Source of the DNA: Kocuria sp.
GTDB taxonomy: Bacteria; Actinomycetota; Actinomycetes; Actinomycetales; Micrococcaceae
Direction of reading: 5' to 3'
NCBI RefSeq assembly: GCF_030530945.1
Contig: NZ_JAUMTZ010000004.1
Location: forward strand, 184,162-248,161
DNA: 64,000 bases
How positions within the stretch are numbered: the stretch's first letter is position 1; each line of letters opens with the position of its first letter. The notes under the pieces are model-generated. The model searched no databases and was not told where the DNA came from. It saw nothing but the letters and a program-made list of their open reading frames with translations. A program made the position numbers and the translations under genes. Below, piece by piece: positions 17,995-26,811 of the stretch.

Positions 17995-19794
17995 ATGATT
18001 CAGTCTGCGACGCAGTACCCGGTTCGGACGCTGTTGGAGGCGCCGAGCAAGCTCACGTACGTGATTCCGCCCTACCAGCGGGAGTATTCCTGGAAGCGAG
18101 ATCAGTGGGAGAACCTCTTCCAGGACCTCGTCGAGGCAGAAGGTCAGCACTTCCTGGGGACCATCATCTCCCTCAACAACTCCACGGACAGCATGAACCC
18201 CCGTCTGGAGCTGATTGACGGGCAGCAGCGACTGACCACCCTCTCGATCCTGCTCACGGCGTGCTACAGCGTGTTGGCGGACCATCAGGAGGATCTCGAT
18301 GAAGATCAGGAAGACCTTTTCCGCGATGTTGGCCGGCAGTTGGTGATCTCCTCCGTCAAGTCGCCGCGACTGTTGCTGCAAACCCAGGGCAACAACCGCT
18401 TTGACTACCTCGGCATGCTGCGTGAAGCCGGAGTAAAGGTGGATGCTCCCGACACCCGAATGGACCGACGCCGCCTGATCGCCAAGTGCTTCTCGTACTT
18501 CCGGGACGCCATTATGGAACTCACCGAGGAATCCGGTGAGCCGGGCGTGCCTCCCATGACAGCTGTGGGGGCCGCACTGCGCGTCATGGAAGCGGCCAAT
18601 GAGGCCCTCGTCGTGAAGATCGAGGTCTCCTCAGCGTCGGACGCCTTCACGCTGTTCGAGTCCCTCAACAACCGAGGACTCCCACTGTCCCCGGTGGATC
18701 TCATCAAGAATCAGTTCCTGGCTCTCTCGGATGTTCGGGGTGCCATGAGCGTTGAGGATGCCTTCGCGCTGTGGGATGGGATGCTTCGCAACCTCGGTGA
18801 TTCCTACACCACCCACGAACGGTTCCTTCGGCACTACTACAACGCGTTTCTCACCGAACTCCCCTCGGTCCAGAACGCGAGCGTGGCGACCAAGAAAAAC
18901 CTGATCCGCATCTACGAGACGCTCTTCAAGGGCAATCTCACCGAACAAATTCATCGACTGGTGTCGGCGAGCGCGATCTTCGGACGCATTGCGTGCACCA
19001 CGGAGCGTGAGGATCCCACCCAGCTGGATGCGGCGTATGGCACCCTCAACAGGGTCCAGGCGGCGCCCTCCTTCATGTTGCTGCTGTGGCTGGAAACCCA
19101 CCAGGAGGACAAGCACCTCAGCGAAACGGACCTCATCACCGTGACGAACATGCTCGTGAGCTTCTTCGCGCGGCGCAATGTCACCGGTTACCCGGCCACG
19201 TACATGCTCTCGCGTATGTTCATGGGGATTATCAGGGATTCCAGGGAGGCAGAGGGCCCGGAAATCCTGCGCATCATCGCGGACGCCCTGCGACGGAACT
19301 CCTCGGATGACGAGACCTTCCGGTGGCGGCTCGAGCAGGACCTCTACACAGAGAATGTCGATGCCGCTCGCTTCGTCCTCACGTCCCTCTCGGAGCAGGG
19401 AATGACCACCGAGAACCGCAGGGACCTGTGGGAGCGCCAATCTGGCCGCTACGTCTGGACCATCGAACACATCTTGCCCCAGGGCGAACACCTACCCCCG
19501 GCATGGGTCGAAATGCTCGGCGGGGAAGAAGCGGCCGCTCAGACACAACAGGAGTACGCCCACAAACTGGGGAATCTGACGTTCAGCGGGTACAACAGCA
19601 ACCTGGGGAACAAGGGCTTTCTCGACAAACGCGATCATCAGGACAGCAACGGCAACTACATCGGTTACCGCAACGGTATCCCCCTGAACCGAGATCTTGC
19701 GCACAAGGAGTCATGGGGCCCGCACGACATCCAGGAACGGACACAGCACCTGGTCGAGCGCGCCCTGGTTCTTTTCCCTCTCCCGGTCGCTTAA
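17995..19794 (+). CDS. GmrSD-like type IV restriction protein (DUF262 + DUF1524)
   Basis: 599 residues in one chain. The DUF262 (GmrS-like, ParB-fold nucleotidase) half has YQREYSWKRDQWENLF and the DGQQRLTT motif near residue 80. The DUF1524 (GmrD-like HNH nuclease) half has IEHILPQ near 490 and HKLGNLTFSGYNSNLGNKGF. Proteins of this family cut phage DNA carrying modified, often glucosylated, cytosines, and use NTP; single-chain forms are well known. ATG 17995 (MIQSATQYPV) is preferred to the in-frame GTG at 17965, since family members begin close to this point. The gene is divergent from the five-gene defence operon and may be an independent system or an added layer, as BrxU is in BREX loci. 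Confidence 0.88.
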   Translation: MIQSATQYPVRTLLEAPSKLTYVIPPYQREYSWKRDQWENLFQDLVEAEGQHFLGTIISLNNSTDSMNPRLELIDGQQRLTTLSILLTACYSVLADHQEDLDEDQEDLFRDVGRQLVISSVKSPRLLLQTQGNNRFDYLGMLREAGVKVDAPDTRMDRRRLIAKCFSYFRDAIMELTEESGEPGVPPMTAVGAALRVMEAANEALVVKIEVSSASDAFTLFESLNNRGLPLSPVDLIKNQFLALSDVRGAMSVEDAFALWDGMLRNLGDSYTTHERFLRHYYNAFLTELPSVQNASVATKKNLIRIYETLFKGNLTEQIHRLVSASAIFGRIACTTEREDPTQLDAAYGTLNRVQAAPSFMLLLWLETHQEDKHLSETDLITVTNMLVSFFARRNVTGYPATYMLSRMFMGIIRDSREAEGPEILRIIADALRRNSSDDETFRWRLEQDLYTENVDAARFVLTSLSEQGMTTENRRDLWERQSGRYVWTIEHILPQGEHLPPAWVEMLGGEEAAAQTQQEYAHKLGNLTFSGYNSNLGNKGFLDKRDHQDSNGNYIGYRNGIPLNRDLAHKESWGPHDIQERTQHLVERALVLFPLPVA

Positions 19795-19819
19795 GAAGCC
19801 AGCTACGCCGAAAGGGAGC

Positions 19820-19849
19820 GACGGCGCGCAGCCGAAGCCGCGCGCCGTC
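19820..19849. terminator. hairpin between convergent genes
   Basis: A perfect 10-bp stem (GACGGCGCGC with GCGCGCCGTC) and a 10-base loop lie 25 bases after the DUF262 stop and 62 bases after the stop of the convergent MFS gene. There is no T-run, so the terminator role rests on stem strength and position. Confidence 0.5.
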
Positions 19850-19911
19850 GTCATCCCCCGGAGGGAAACCCGGAATCGCCCCCAAAGGGGACGCCCGAGA
19901 AGAACCGGACC

Positions 19912-21192
19912 TCAGTCCACCGCCAGCCGCCCCCGCTTGGCGTGCGGGTGCCGCCCGTGGACGCCGTGGTACAGCACTGCCGCGAGAACCACCACCACGG
20001 CCAGCACGGTGTACATGGCGCCGAAGCCGGCGGCGGAAAGGAGCAGGCCGAGGACCACGGGGCCCAGACCGATGCCCACGTCCGTGAGCAGCAGCAGGGT
20101 GGAGATGCCGGTGCCGAGCTTGTGGGCGGGCACCGCGCTCACGGCGATGGCCTGCGCGGCGGGCATGAGCGTGCCGTAGCCCAGGCCGGTCATGGCGCCG
20201 GCCACGATCACCTGCCAGTCCTGTGAGGCCACGGCCAGGATGCCCAGGGCCACGGCGAAGCAGATGAGGCCCAGGTAGACCACCACGTTGTCACCGCGCT
20301 GGTCCTGCATCTTGCCCAGCACCAGGCGCATGATCAGCATGGCCACGGCGTACGCCACGAAGAACAGGCCCGCACCGGTGGTGACGCCGCGGTTCTCCGC
20401 GTAGGCGTTGAGGTAGGTGATCACGCCGGCGTAGCAGATGCCCACCAGGAGCATGAAGCAGCCGATCGGCACCACGGCCGGGTGCGCGATGTCCCGGAAG
20501 GAGAACCTGGCGCGCTCCGCCTGCGCCTGCGTCTCGCGCTGGGCCAGGGGTTCGCGCAGGAAGACACCCAGCACCAGGCCCAGGGCGGCGGTGACGAGCG
20601 TGGTCCAGAACAGCCAGGCGTAGTCGAGCGAGCCCACCAGGAAGAGCCCCAGAGCGGGACCAATTGCGGTGGCCAGTGTGGTGCCCAGCGCGAAGTACCC
20701 GGTGCCCTCGCCGCGGCGGGAGTCGGGGATCACGGACTGGGCGATGGTCATGAGCGCGGTGCTCGCGAAGGCGTAGCCGAAGCCGTGCAGCAGGCGCACC
20801 ACGATCAGCACGGGCAGCGAGCCCGCGGGCAGGTACAGCGCACACGCCACGGCCACGACCGCCAGGGAGATCAGCAGCATGCGCCGCCGCCCGAGCGCGT
20901 CCACCAGGTAGCCGGAGAACAGCCGCGCCACGGTGGCGCCCACCACGAACGCGCTGGACGCGAAGCCCCCCACCGCGTCCGACGCCGCGAAGCTCTTCAC
21001 CGCGTACAGCGCCATGGTGGTGACCAGCATGTAGAAGGTCAGGTACTGCAGGAAGTTGACCACCCACGCGAGCGCAAAGGTGGGGGTGAGCAGCCGCTCC
21101 GGGCCGGCGGAGTGCGCCGGACCGGGGGTCCTGCGTTCCACCGTCACCGGTATCTGACCTGTGGGTACGTGGTTCTCGGTGTCCACCGACAC
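19912..21192 (-). CDS. MFS-family exporter
   Basis: 426 residues with about 12 hydrophobic segments. The loop after helix 2 reads SGYLVDALGRRRML, the G-x-x-D-x-x-GRR/K motif A of the major facilitator superfamily. The second half starts after the loop around REPLAQRETQAQAERARF. Substrate cannot be read from sequence; the divergent MarR-type gene and shared operator suggest a drug or small-molecule efflux pump whose expression is released by a ligand. The ATG at 21192 gives a 35-residue cytoplasmic N-terminus before the first helix, normal for the family. Confidence 0.85.
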   Translation of the reverse strand: MSVDTENHVPTGQIPVTVERRTPGPAHSAGPERLLTPTFALAWVVNFLQYLTFYMLVTTMALYAVKSFAASDAVGGFASSAFVVGATVARLFSGYLVDALGRRRMLLISLAVVAVACALYLPAGSLPVLIVVRLLHGFGYAFASTALMTIAQSVIPDSRRGEGTGYFALGTTLATAIGPALGLFLVGSLDYAWLFWTTLVTAALGLVLGVFLREPLAQRETQAQAERARFSFRDIAHPAVVPIGCFMLLVGICYAGVITYLNAYAENRGVTTGAGLFFVAYAVAMLIMRLVLGKMQDQRGDNVVVYLGLICFAVALGILAVASQDWQVIVAGAMTGLGYGTLMPAAQAIAVSAVPAHKLGTGISTLLLLTDVGIGLGPVVLGLLLSAAGFGAMYTVLAVVVVLAAVLYHGVHGRHPHAKRGRLAVD

Positions 21193-21226
21193 GGGCGCCT
21201 CCTGCTCGCAAGATTTGTATAGTGCA

Positions 21227-21259
21227 AAATTGTACCATGCAATTTGCAGGGTACAATTT
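21227..21259. promoter_or_regulatory. palindromic operator/promoter between MFS and MarR genes
   Basis: Bases 21227-21236 (AAATTGTACC) are repeated in reverse complement at 21250-21259, an 11-bp arm if one mismatch is allowed. A second nested dyad built on TGCAAATTG lies between the arms. On the plus strand TTGTAC and TACAAT sit 16 bases apart, giving a plausible -35/-10 for the regulator gene inside the dyad. The region is much more AT-rich than its surroundings. It is probably the MarR-type repressor's own binding site, controlling both genes. Confidence 0.6.
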
Positions 21260-21315
21260 CCACGCCGTCAGCTCGATCCCCGGCCGCGGCCAGGCAGGAA
21301 TGAAAGGATGGAGCC

Positions 21316-21789
21316 GTGCAGAGTGAGGATTCCGTCAACGAGCTGGTCTACGAGCACATGCTGCTCTCCCGGTACGCGCTGCAGGGCACCCCGCCGCAGT
21401 CCCGCACCGAGGCGCTGGACCGCAGCTCCACCGTGCTGCTCGCGCGCCTCCAGGCGGGAGGCCCCATGAGCGTGGCGGAGCTCGCACAGTCCTTCGGTCT
21501 GGACATCTCCACCGTCCACCGGCAGGTGGCCGCCGCCATGAAGAGCGGTCTGATCGAACGCATCAAGGACCCCGAGGGCGGGGTGGCCCGCAAGCACCAG
21601 CCCACTGCGGAAGGGGTGAAGCGGCTGCAGGAGGAGTTCCGTTCACGCCGCGAGTCCTACGAGCGCTTCACGCAGGACTGGCCCCGGGAGGACGTCACGG
21701 CCCTGGCCCGCCTCGCACGCCGCTTCAACGAGAGCGTCGAAGCCACCCTGGGCCACAGCTGGCCCAGGCACTACCCCGCGGGCGAGTAG
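21316..21789 (+). CDS. MarR-family transcriptional regulator
   Basis: 157 residues. A winged helix-turn-helix spans about residues 35-105, with MSVAELAQSFGLDISTVHRQ as the helix-turn-helix and LIERIKDPEGGVARKHQPT as the wing. GTG 21316 is the start; AAAGGA lies 8 bases upstream. MarR proteins bind DNA as dimers and release it on binding a ligand. The gene is divergent from the MFS exporter, which is the usual arrangement for a MarR regulator and its target pump. Confidence 0.85.
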   Translation: MQSEDSVNELVYEHMLLSRYALQGTPPQSRTEALDRSSTVLLARLQAGGPMSVAELAQSFGLDISTVHRQVAAAMKSGLIERIKDPEGGVARKHQPTAEGVKRLQEEFRSRRESYERFTQDWPREDVTALARLARRFNESVEATLGHSWPRHYPAGE

Positions 21790-21970
21790 CGCACGACGCC
21801 GCCCTCCCGCCTCCGCGCCCAGGGCACCCCCGCGCGCTCCGGGGCGGGGGCCGGGTGGGCGGCGGGCGGCGTCGTCCGTCGGCGGGGAGCATGACGGTGC
21901 AGAACTCGTGGCGCTGGAAGTGGTGCTGGCGGTCCTCGGGTCCACCACCGGCTTCTTCTAGGCTGGGCCC

Positions 21971-22825
21971 ATGACCCGCCTCACCGAATTCACCCGCCAG
22001 GGACTCCGCTTCGACGTTCTCGACCAGGGACCGGAGGACGGACCCGTGGTCCTTCTCCTGCACGGCTTCCCCCAGGACGCCCACTGCTGGGACGACGTCG
22101 CTGCCGCCCTGAACGCCCGCGGGCTGCGGACCCTGGCCCCGGACCAGCGCGGCTACTCCCGGGATGCCCGGCCCCAGAAGGTTGCCGACTACCGTCGTGA
22201 GGAGCTGTGCGCGGACGCCCTGGCCCTGGCCGACGCCGCCGGTGCGCAGCGGTTCCACCTGGTGGGCCACGACTGGGGCGGAGTGCTCGCGTGGGACATC
22301 GCCCTGCGGGCGCCGGAACGGGTCGAGTCCCTCACCGTGCTCTCCACGCCGCACCCCTCCGCACTGGGCCACGCGATGCGGACCGCGGGCCAGCTGCGGA
22401 AGTCCTGGTACATCGGGGCGTTCCAGATCCCGGGTCTTCCCGAACGCCTCCTGGCCGGGCGGATCGGCAGTCTCCTGCGCCGGGCCGGGCTCGGGGAGCA
22501 GGCGTGCTCCCGCTACGACCGCCGCTTCGCCACCGCCGCGGACCTGAGCGGCCCCGTCAACTGGTACCGGGCCATGCTGCGCCGGGACGGCGTCTCCGCT
22601 ACAGCCTCTGGGCAGGGCATCATCACGGTTCCCACCACCTTCGTGTGGGGCAACCGGGACCTGGCCCTGGGCCGGGCCGCCGCTGAGGAGACCGAGGTGT
22701 ACGTCCACGCGCCCTACCGCTTCGTGGAGCTCGACGCCGATCACTGGCTCCCCGAGCTCGAGGTCGCCGCGGTGGCAGAGGCCATCCTGGAGCGCGTCGA
22801 CTCGGTCACCGGCCCGCGGGGCTGA
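21971..22825 (+). CDS. alpha/beta hydrolase, epoxide-hydrolase-like
   Basis: 284 residues. The oxyanion-hole motif LLLHGFPQ is near residue 28. The nucleophile elbow reads GHDWGG, placing Asp near residue 101, as in epoxide hydrolases and haloalkane dehalogenases rather than Ser hydrolases. The acid is probably the Asp in VWGNRDLALG and the base the His in DADHWLPE near the C-terminus. There is no signal peptide, so it is cytoplasmic. The natural substrate is unknown. It is followed after 50 bases by a glycosyltransferase gene in the same direction; I see no functional link. Confidence 0.82.
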   Translation: MTRLTEFTRQGLRFDVLDQGPEDGPVVLLLHGFPQDAHCWDDVAAALNARGLRTLAPDQRGYSRDARPQKVADYRREELCADALALADAAGAQRFHLVGHDWGGVLAWDIALRAPERVESLTVLSTPHPSALGHAMRTAGQLRKSWYIGAFQIPGLPERLLAGRIGSLLRRAGLGEQACSRYDRRFATAADLSGPVNWYRAMLRRDGVSATASGQGIITVPTTFVWGNRDLALGRAAAEETEVYVHAPYRFVELDADHWLPELEVAAVAEAILERVDSVTGPRG

Positions 22826-22875
22826 GCACCTCCAGCACCGCACCCCCTCCCCCACACCCGCTCGAAGGACCCCAC

Positions 22876-23766
22876 ATGGATGCTCTCCAACCGCTGCGGC
22901 AGGCCAAGCACCAGGCCTTCCTCACGAGACGTCTGATCGGCCGAGGACTGCGACGGGCGGTGGACACCGGGTTCAGGGCGTACGACCGGGCACTCCCCTA
23001 CCGCTTCGACCCCGAGGCCCACCGGGACCGCTACGGCAGCTATCCCCGCATGTACTTCCTGCACCGGCAGGCACCTGCGCCCGACACGATCTCCGTGGAC
23101 GTGCCGCGCCGGATCTTCTGCTTCTGGACCGGTGCGAATCCGATGAGCGACGCCCGAGCACGGTGTCTGCACAGCATGCGCGCGGTGCACAAGGGCCTCG
23201 AGGTGGTCCTCGTGACTCCCGAGACCCTCGACCGGTGGCTCGTTCCGGGCCACCCACTGCACCCCGCCTACGAGCACCTGTCCCTGGTGCACCGTTCCGA
23301 CTACCTCCGTGCATACTTCATGACGCACCACGGCGGTGGCTACGCGGACATCAAGATCCCCACACGCCCGTGGACCGGCGCGTTCGACGCGCTGCAGCAT
23401 CATCCCGACACATGGCTTCTGGGCTATCCCGAACGGTCGTCCCGTTCCTGCGGAGGCGACGACTACACGCGGCTCGGGCGGGACATCCACCGCCACTACG
23501 GCTCGCTCGTAGGGTTTGGCGGGTTCATCATGCGGGGCCGCACACCCTTCGGCTACGAGTGGATGCAGGAACTGGACCGGCGGCTGGACTACTTCCAGGA
23601 GGAGCTCGCACAGCACCCGGGTGGCGTGTGGGGGGACACCCCCGGCTATCCCCTGCGGTGGATCGACGTGGGTTCCGACGTCTTCCATCCCCTGCAGCTG
23701 AAGTACCTGCCCCACGTAGCGCAGCACCCCGACATCCTCCCGGTCCTCGGAGGCGGCCACCGCTAG
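22876..23766 (+). CDS. glycosyltransferase, GT32/capsular-polysaccharide type
   Basis: 296 residues. The strand PRRIFCFWTGANPMSD near residue 77 and the later VHRSDYLRAYFMTHHGGGYA match the glycosyltransferase sugar-binding region seen in Och1-like and capsular polysaccharide enzymes. In those families the segment ends in a metal-binding DXD; here it reads DIK, so the second acidic residue is missing. A Trp- and Gly-rich second half (GFGGFIMRGRTPFGYEWM) supports the assignment. There is no signal peptide or membrane helix. A purine-rich stretch (GAAGGA) lies just upstream of ATG 22876. It stands outside any polysaccharide cluster in this window, so its product is unknown. Confidence 0.7.
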   Translation: MDALQPLRQAKHQAFLTRRLIGRGLRRAVDTGFRAYDRALPYRFDPEAHRDRYGSYPRMYFLHRQAPAPDTISVDVPRRIFCFWTGANPMSDARARCLHSMRAVHKGLEVVLVTPETLDRWLVPGHPLHPAYEHLSLVHRSDYLRAYFMTHHGGGYADIKIPTRPWTGAFDALQHHPDTWLLGYPERSSRSCGGDDYTRLGRDIHRHYGSLVGFGGFIMRGRTPFGYEWMQELDRRLDYFQEELAQHPGGVWGDTPGYPLRWIDVGSDVFHPLQLKYLPHVAQHPDILPVLGGGHR

Positions 23767-23789
23767 AACAGGGCGGGGCTCGGGGCCCG

Positions 23790-25634
23790 TCACCGACCCC
23801 CGGAGCTGAGCACCTCCAGCACGGCGTCTCCGTACTCCTCGAGCTTCTTCGCGCCCACCCCGCTCACGCCGCTGAGCTGCGCCCTGGACTCGGGTGCCGC
23901 CTCGATGATCCCCACGAGGGTGGCGTCCGAGAACACCATGTACGGGGGGATCTGCTTCTCCTTGGCCACGGAGGTCCGCCACTCGCGCAGGGCGTCGAAG
24001 AGCTCCCGGTCCGCGGCCTCCAGGGTGTCCGCCGCGCGGGAGCCACCGCCGGAAGAGCGGACGCGACCGGTCCCGCGGGAAGCCGGTGCGCGGTCCACGG
24101 CGAGTTCCACGGCCGTATCGCCGCGCAGCACCGGGGCGGACTCGGGTCCCGGGACCAGCACGCCGAAGTCCCCCACCGCCTCCACGACGCGGCGGGCCAA
24201 CAGCTGGCGCAGCACCGAGCGCCACTCCCGCTCCGAGAGGACCTGCCCAATCCCCCACACGCTCAGCTCCTGGTGGCGCGATGCCTCGGTGCGCTCGTTG
24301 GTGCGCCCCAGTAGGACGTCGAATACCTTGCCGGAGCCGAACTGCTCCCCCCGCTCGCGGTGCAGGCGGATCAGCGTGGACAGCAGCTTCTGGGCGGGCA
24401 CGGTGGCATCCCACACCTTGGGCGGGTTCAGGCAAGTATCGCAGTTCCCGCATGCTTCCGAGTCCTGCCCGAAGTAGCCCAGCAGCTGCACCCGGCGGCA
24501 CGAGGTGGTCTCGCACAGCGCCAGCATGGCGTCCAGGTGGGACCGGGCGTTGCGCTTGTGGGGGTCGCTCCCCTCACCCTGGTCGATCAGCCGCCGCTGG
24601 TTCACCACGTCCCCCAGGCCGTAGGCCATCCATGCCGTGGCGGGCATACCGTCGCGTCCCGCGCGGCCGGTCTCCTGGTAGTAGCCCTCGATGCTCTTGG
24701 GCAGGTCCAGGTGGGCCACGAAGCGCACGTCCGGCTTGTCGATGCCCATGCCGAACGCGATCGTGGCGACGACGACGATTCCCTCCTCCCGCAAGAACCG
24801 CACCTGCGTGTCCTGGCGCACCGCGGCGTCGAGCCCCGCGTGGTACGGCAGGGCGGTGACCCCGCGGTCGGAGAGCCACGCGGCGGTGGACTCCACGCTC
24901 TTGCGGGAGAGGCAGTAGACGATGCCGGCCTCCCCGGGGTGCTCCGAGCGGATGAGCCGCAGCAGCTGGTCCTTGGCGCGGTCCTTGGGCTCGATCCGGT
25001 ACTGGATGTTGGGCCGGTCGAAGTTGGAGACGAAGTGCCGCGCGTCCTCCAGGCGCAGCCGCTCCGTGATCTCCCGGTGGGTCTCACGGGTGGCCGTGGC
25101 CGTCAGCGCGATCCGGGGCACACCCGGGAAGGCGTCCGCGAGCACGGAGAGGCCCATGTAGTCCGGGCGGAAGTCGTGACCCCACTGGGCCACGCAGTGC
25201 GCCTCGTCGATGGCGAACAGGGCGATCCGCGAGCGCTGCAGCAGCTCGACGGTCCGGGGCAGGACCAGACGCTCGGGCGCCATGTAGAGCAGGTCGATCT
25301 CACCGGCCCGCAGCTGGCGCTCCACCGCCTGCGCCTCGTGGGGCTCCAGCGTGGAGTTGAGGTAGGCGGCCCGGATGCCCACGGCCTCCAGCGCGGCCAC
25401 CTGGTCCGCCATCAGGGCGATCAGCGGGGACACCACCACACCGGTGCCCTCCCGCACGAGCGAGGGGATCTGGTAGCACAGGGACTTCCCGCCGCCCGTG
25501 GGCATGAGCACCACGGCATCCCCGCCGTTGACCACCTGGTCGATGATCTCGGCCTGCTCCCCGCGGAAGGCCTCGTAGCCGAAGACCTCCTGCAGGACGG
25601 CCAGGGGTTCGGAGGTAGAGCGCGTGGAGGTCAT
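23790..25634 (-). CDS. recQ: ATP-dependent DNA helicase RecQ
   Basis: 614 residues, the normal size for bacterial RecQ. Motif 0 (FGYEAFRGEQAEII), Walker A MPTGGGKSLCYQ, Walker B IDEAHCVAQWGHDFRPDY with the aromatic-rich loop, and motif VI (YYQETGRAGRDG) are all present. The RecQ-C zinc site (Cys residues around CETTSCRRVQLLGYFG and CGNCDTC) and a C-terminal HRDC domain (LFDALREWRTSVAKEKQIPP) follow. RecQ unwinds DNA 3'-5' in recombinational repair and fork processing. It is convergent with the glycosyltransferase gene, 23 bases apart. Confidence 0.95.
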   Translation of the reverse strand: MTSTRSTSEPLAVLQEVFGYEAFRGEQAEIIDQVVNGGDAVVLMPTGGGKSLCYQIPSLVREGTGVVVSPLIALMADQVAALEAVGIRAAYLNSTLEPHEAQAVERQLRAGEIDLLYMAPERLVLPRTVELLQRSRIALFAIDEAHCVAQWGHDFRPDYMGLSVLADAFPGVPRIALTATATRETHREITERLRLEDARHFVSNFDRPNIQYRIEPKDRAKDQLLRLIRSEHPGEAGIVYCLSRKSVESTAAWLSDRGVTALPYHAGLDAAVRQDTQVRFLREEGIVVVATIAFGMGIDKPDVRFVAHLDLPKSIEGYYQETGRAGRDGMPATAWMAYGLGDVVNQRRLIDQGEGSDPHKRNARSHLDAMLALCETTSCRRVQLLGYFGQDSEACGNCDTCLNPPKVWDATVPAQKLLSTLIRLHRERGEQFGSGKVFDVLLGRTNERTEASRHQELSVWGIGQVLSEREWRSVLRQLLARRVVEAVGDFGVLVPGPESAPVLRGDTAVELAVDRAPASRGTGRVRSSGGGSRAADTLEAADRELFDALREWRTSVAKEKQIPPYMVFSDATLVGIIEAAPESRAQLSGVSGVGAKKLEEYGDAVLEVLSSGGR

Positions 25635-25713
25635 GCCTCAAGGGTAGAGGCGGGGAAGCAGTCCGCCGGTCGAGGACCGCGAAGCACGAGGCTCCGCTCC
25701 CTGCGCTCGGAGT

Positions 25714-26304
25714 TCAGGTATTGAACTGGAGGGGCCCGAAGTTCGCCGTCAGTGTTTGACCGTCCACCACGACGGAGTGGTCCACGTAGATGTACGAGGC
25801 ACGGGTGCTGGTGGAACTGCTCTGGAACCCGTAGACCGGAAAGCAGGTGGTGCTCGTCCGCGCGGTGACGGCGGCCGTGTACCGGCTGGTGTAGGGGTAG
25901 TAGGTCACCCCGTTGTAGCTCTTGGTGCTCTTCGTGGTGTCACGAGTCATCAGGCTCCACCCGTTTGCGCCCGGCCCGCCCTCGGTGCTGAAGGTCAGGT
26001 TGCTCAGCGGGAAGTAGTACGTGACCGCGGCGTTGGAGATGCTCATGGAGGTGTTGGTGTTGAGAATGCAGAAGCCCGACGCCGGGGTAGTGCCTCCCGA
26101 GGCCGTGGAGAAGACCTTGTAGGCGGTGGAATTGTCCGTCTGCGTGGAACCCCACCCCTGGTTGTAGGAGAAACGACCGCTGGGCCGCAGCTCCGGAGCC
26201 GCGGACGCCGCCACGGCCGGAGCGGCACTGGCCATCGCCACCACCGGAACGCTCCACACAGCCCCCTTGGCCAGGGTCCGTCGATTGATCGGCGCGGGTT
26301 CCAT
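25714..26304 (-). CDS. secreted protein of unknown function with Tat signal
   Basis: 196 residues. The N-terminus has a twin-arginine motif (INRRTLAKGA), a hydrophobic stretch and a likely signal-peptidase I site near AVAASAAPE (about residue 35). The mature part is rich in Ser, Thr, Tyr and Asn, has few charges, and looks like an all-beta domain; two Cys residues (GFCILN, TTCFPV) could form a disulphide after export. A strong ribosome site, GAAGGAGA, is 6 bases before the ATG. I recognise no family beyond its resemblance to small Tat-exported proteins common in actinobacteria. It precedes recQ by 79 bases, but there is no reason to link them functionally. Confidence 0.7.
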   Translation of the reverse strand: MEPAPINRRTLAKGAVWSVPVVAMASAAPAVAASAAPELRPSGRFSYNQGWGSTQTDNSTAYKVFSTASGGTTPASGFCILNTNTSMSISNAAVTYYFPLSNLTFSTEGGPGANGWSLMTRDTTKSTKSYNGVTYYPYTSRYTAAVTARTSTTCFPVYGFQSSSTSTRASYIYVDHSVVVDGQTLTANFGPLQFNT

Positions 26305-26811
26305 GGGTCTCCTTCAGAGCAGGAAATCTCTGTGCGTCTGCGTGTAATTTATCAGGGCACGCCCGCGGCGACCGGGAAGCCACAGGTGACAGGCACCGGC
26401 CGAGTCGGCGGCGCTGTCCGCCCCCCCCTGCGCTCGAACCGCCATCTCCCCCCACCCTGCCCTCCGGCTAGACTTGAGCGGTACGTTCCCACGGTCCGCG
26501 CCAGCGGAGGAATGAGGCACACGTGCGCAAGGAGGCAGCCGGCTCCCACGCCGGCACCAGACAGCGCTGACCCGCGCGGCCGTCACGTCCCAAGTGACCG
26601 GGCCGCGCACTTCGTCACGCCCCAAACCCCTGCCCCGCGCCCGCCGCGATCCGCGCACCCGCCGGCCCGCCGTCGCCGCGCCCTCGTGCTCCTCCGACGA
26701 CGCCGGTGCCGCACCTCCCGGCCGCGCGCCCAGGCATGTGCACGCCGCGCAGGCCGCGAGCGCCGTCGTGCGCGCAGGGGCTAACCACCACGAGAACGAA
26801 AGCACAGAACT
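26305..26811. other. 507-bp intergenic region, possible sORF and hairpin
   Basis: Divergent spacer between the Tat-exported protein and the FBP-type gene. A possible 15-codon frame runs from GTG 26523 to a TGA at 26568-26570, with GGAGGA upstream. It is followed by a hairpin with arms 26574-26586 and 26594-26608 containing a 2-base bulge. A leader peptide with an attenuator is conceivable but unproved. The stretch from 26610 to 26790 is C-rich and holds no convincing gene on either strand. Confidence 0.3.

Noticed and set aside
210..19794. Defence region as a recent mobile element
   Set aside because: No integrase, transposase or direct repeats were found in the visible part; the left border is cut off by the window.
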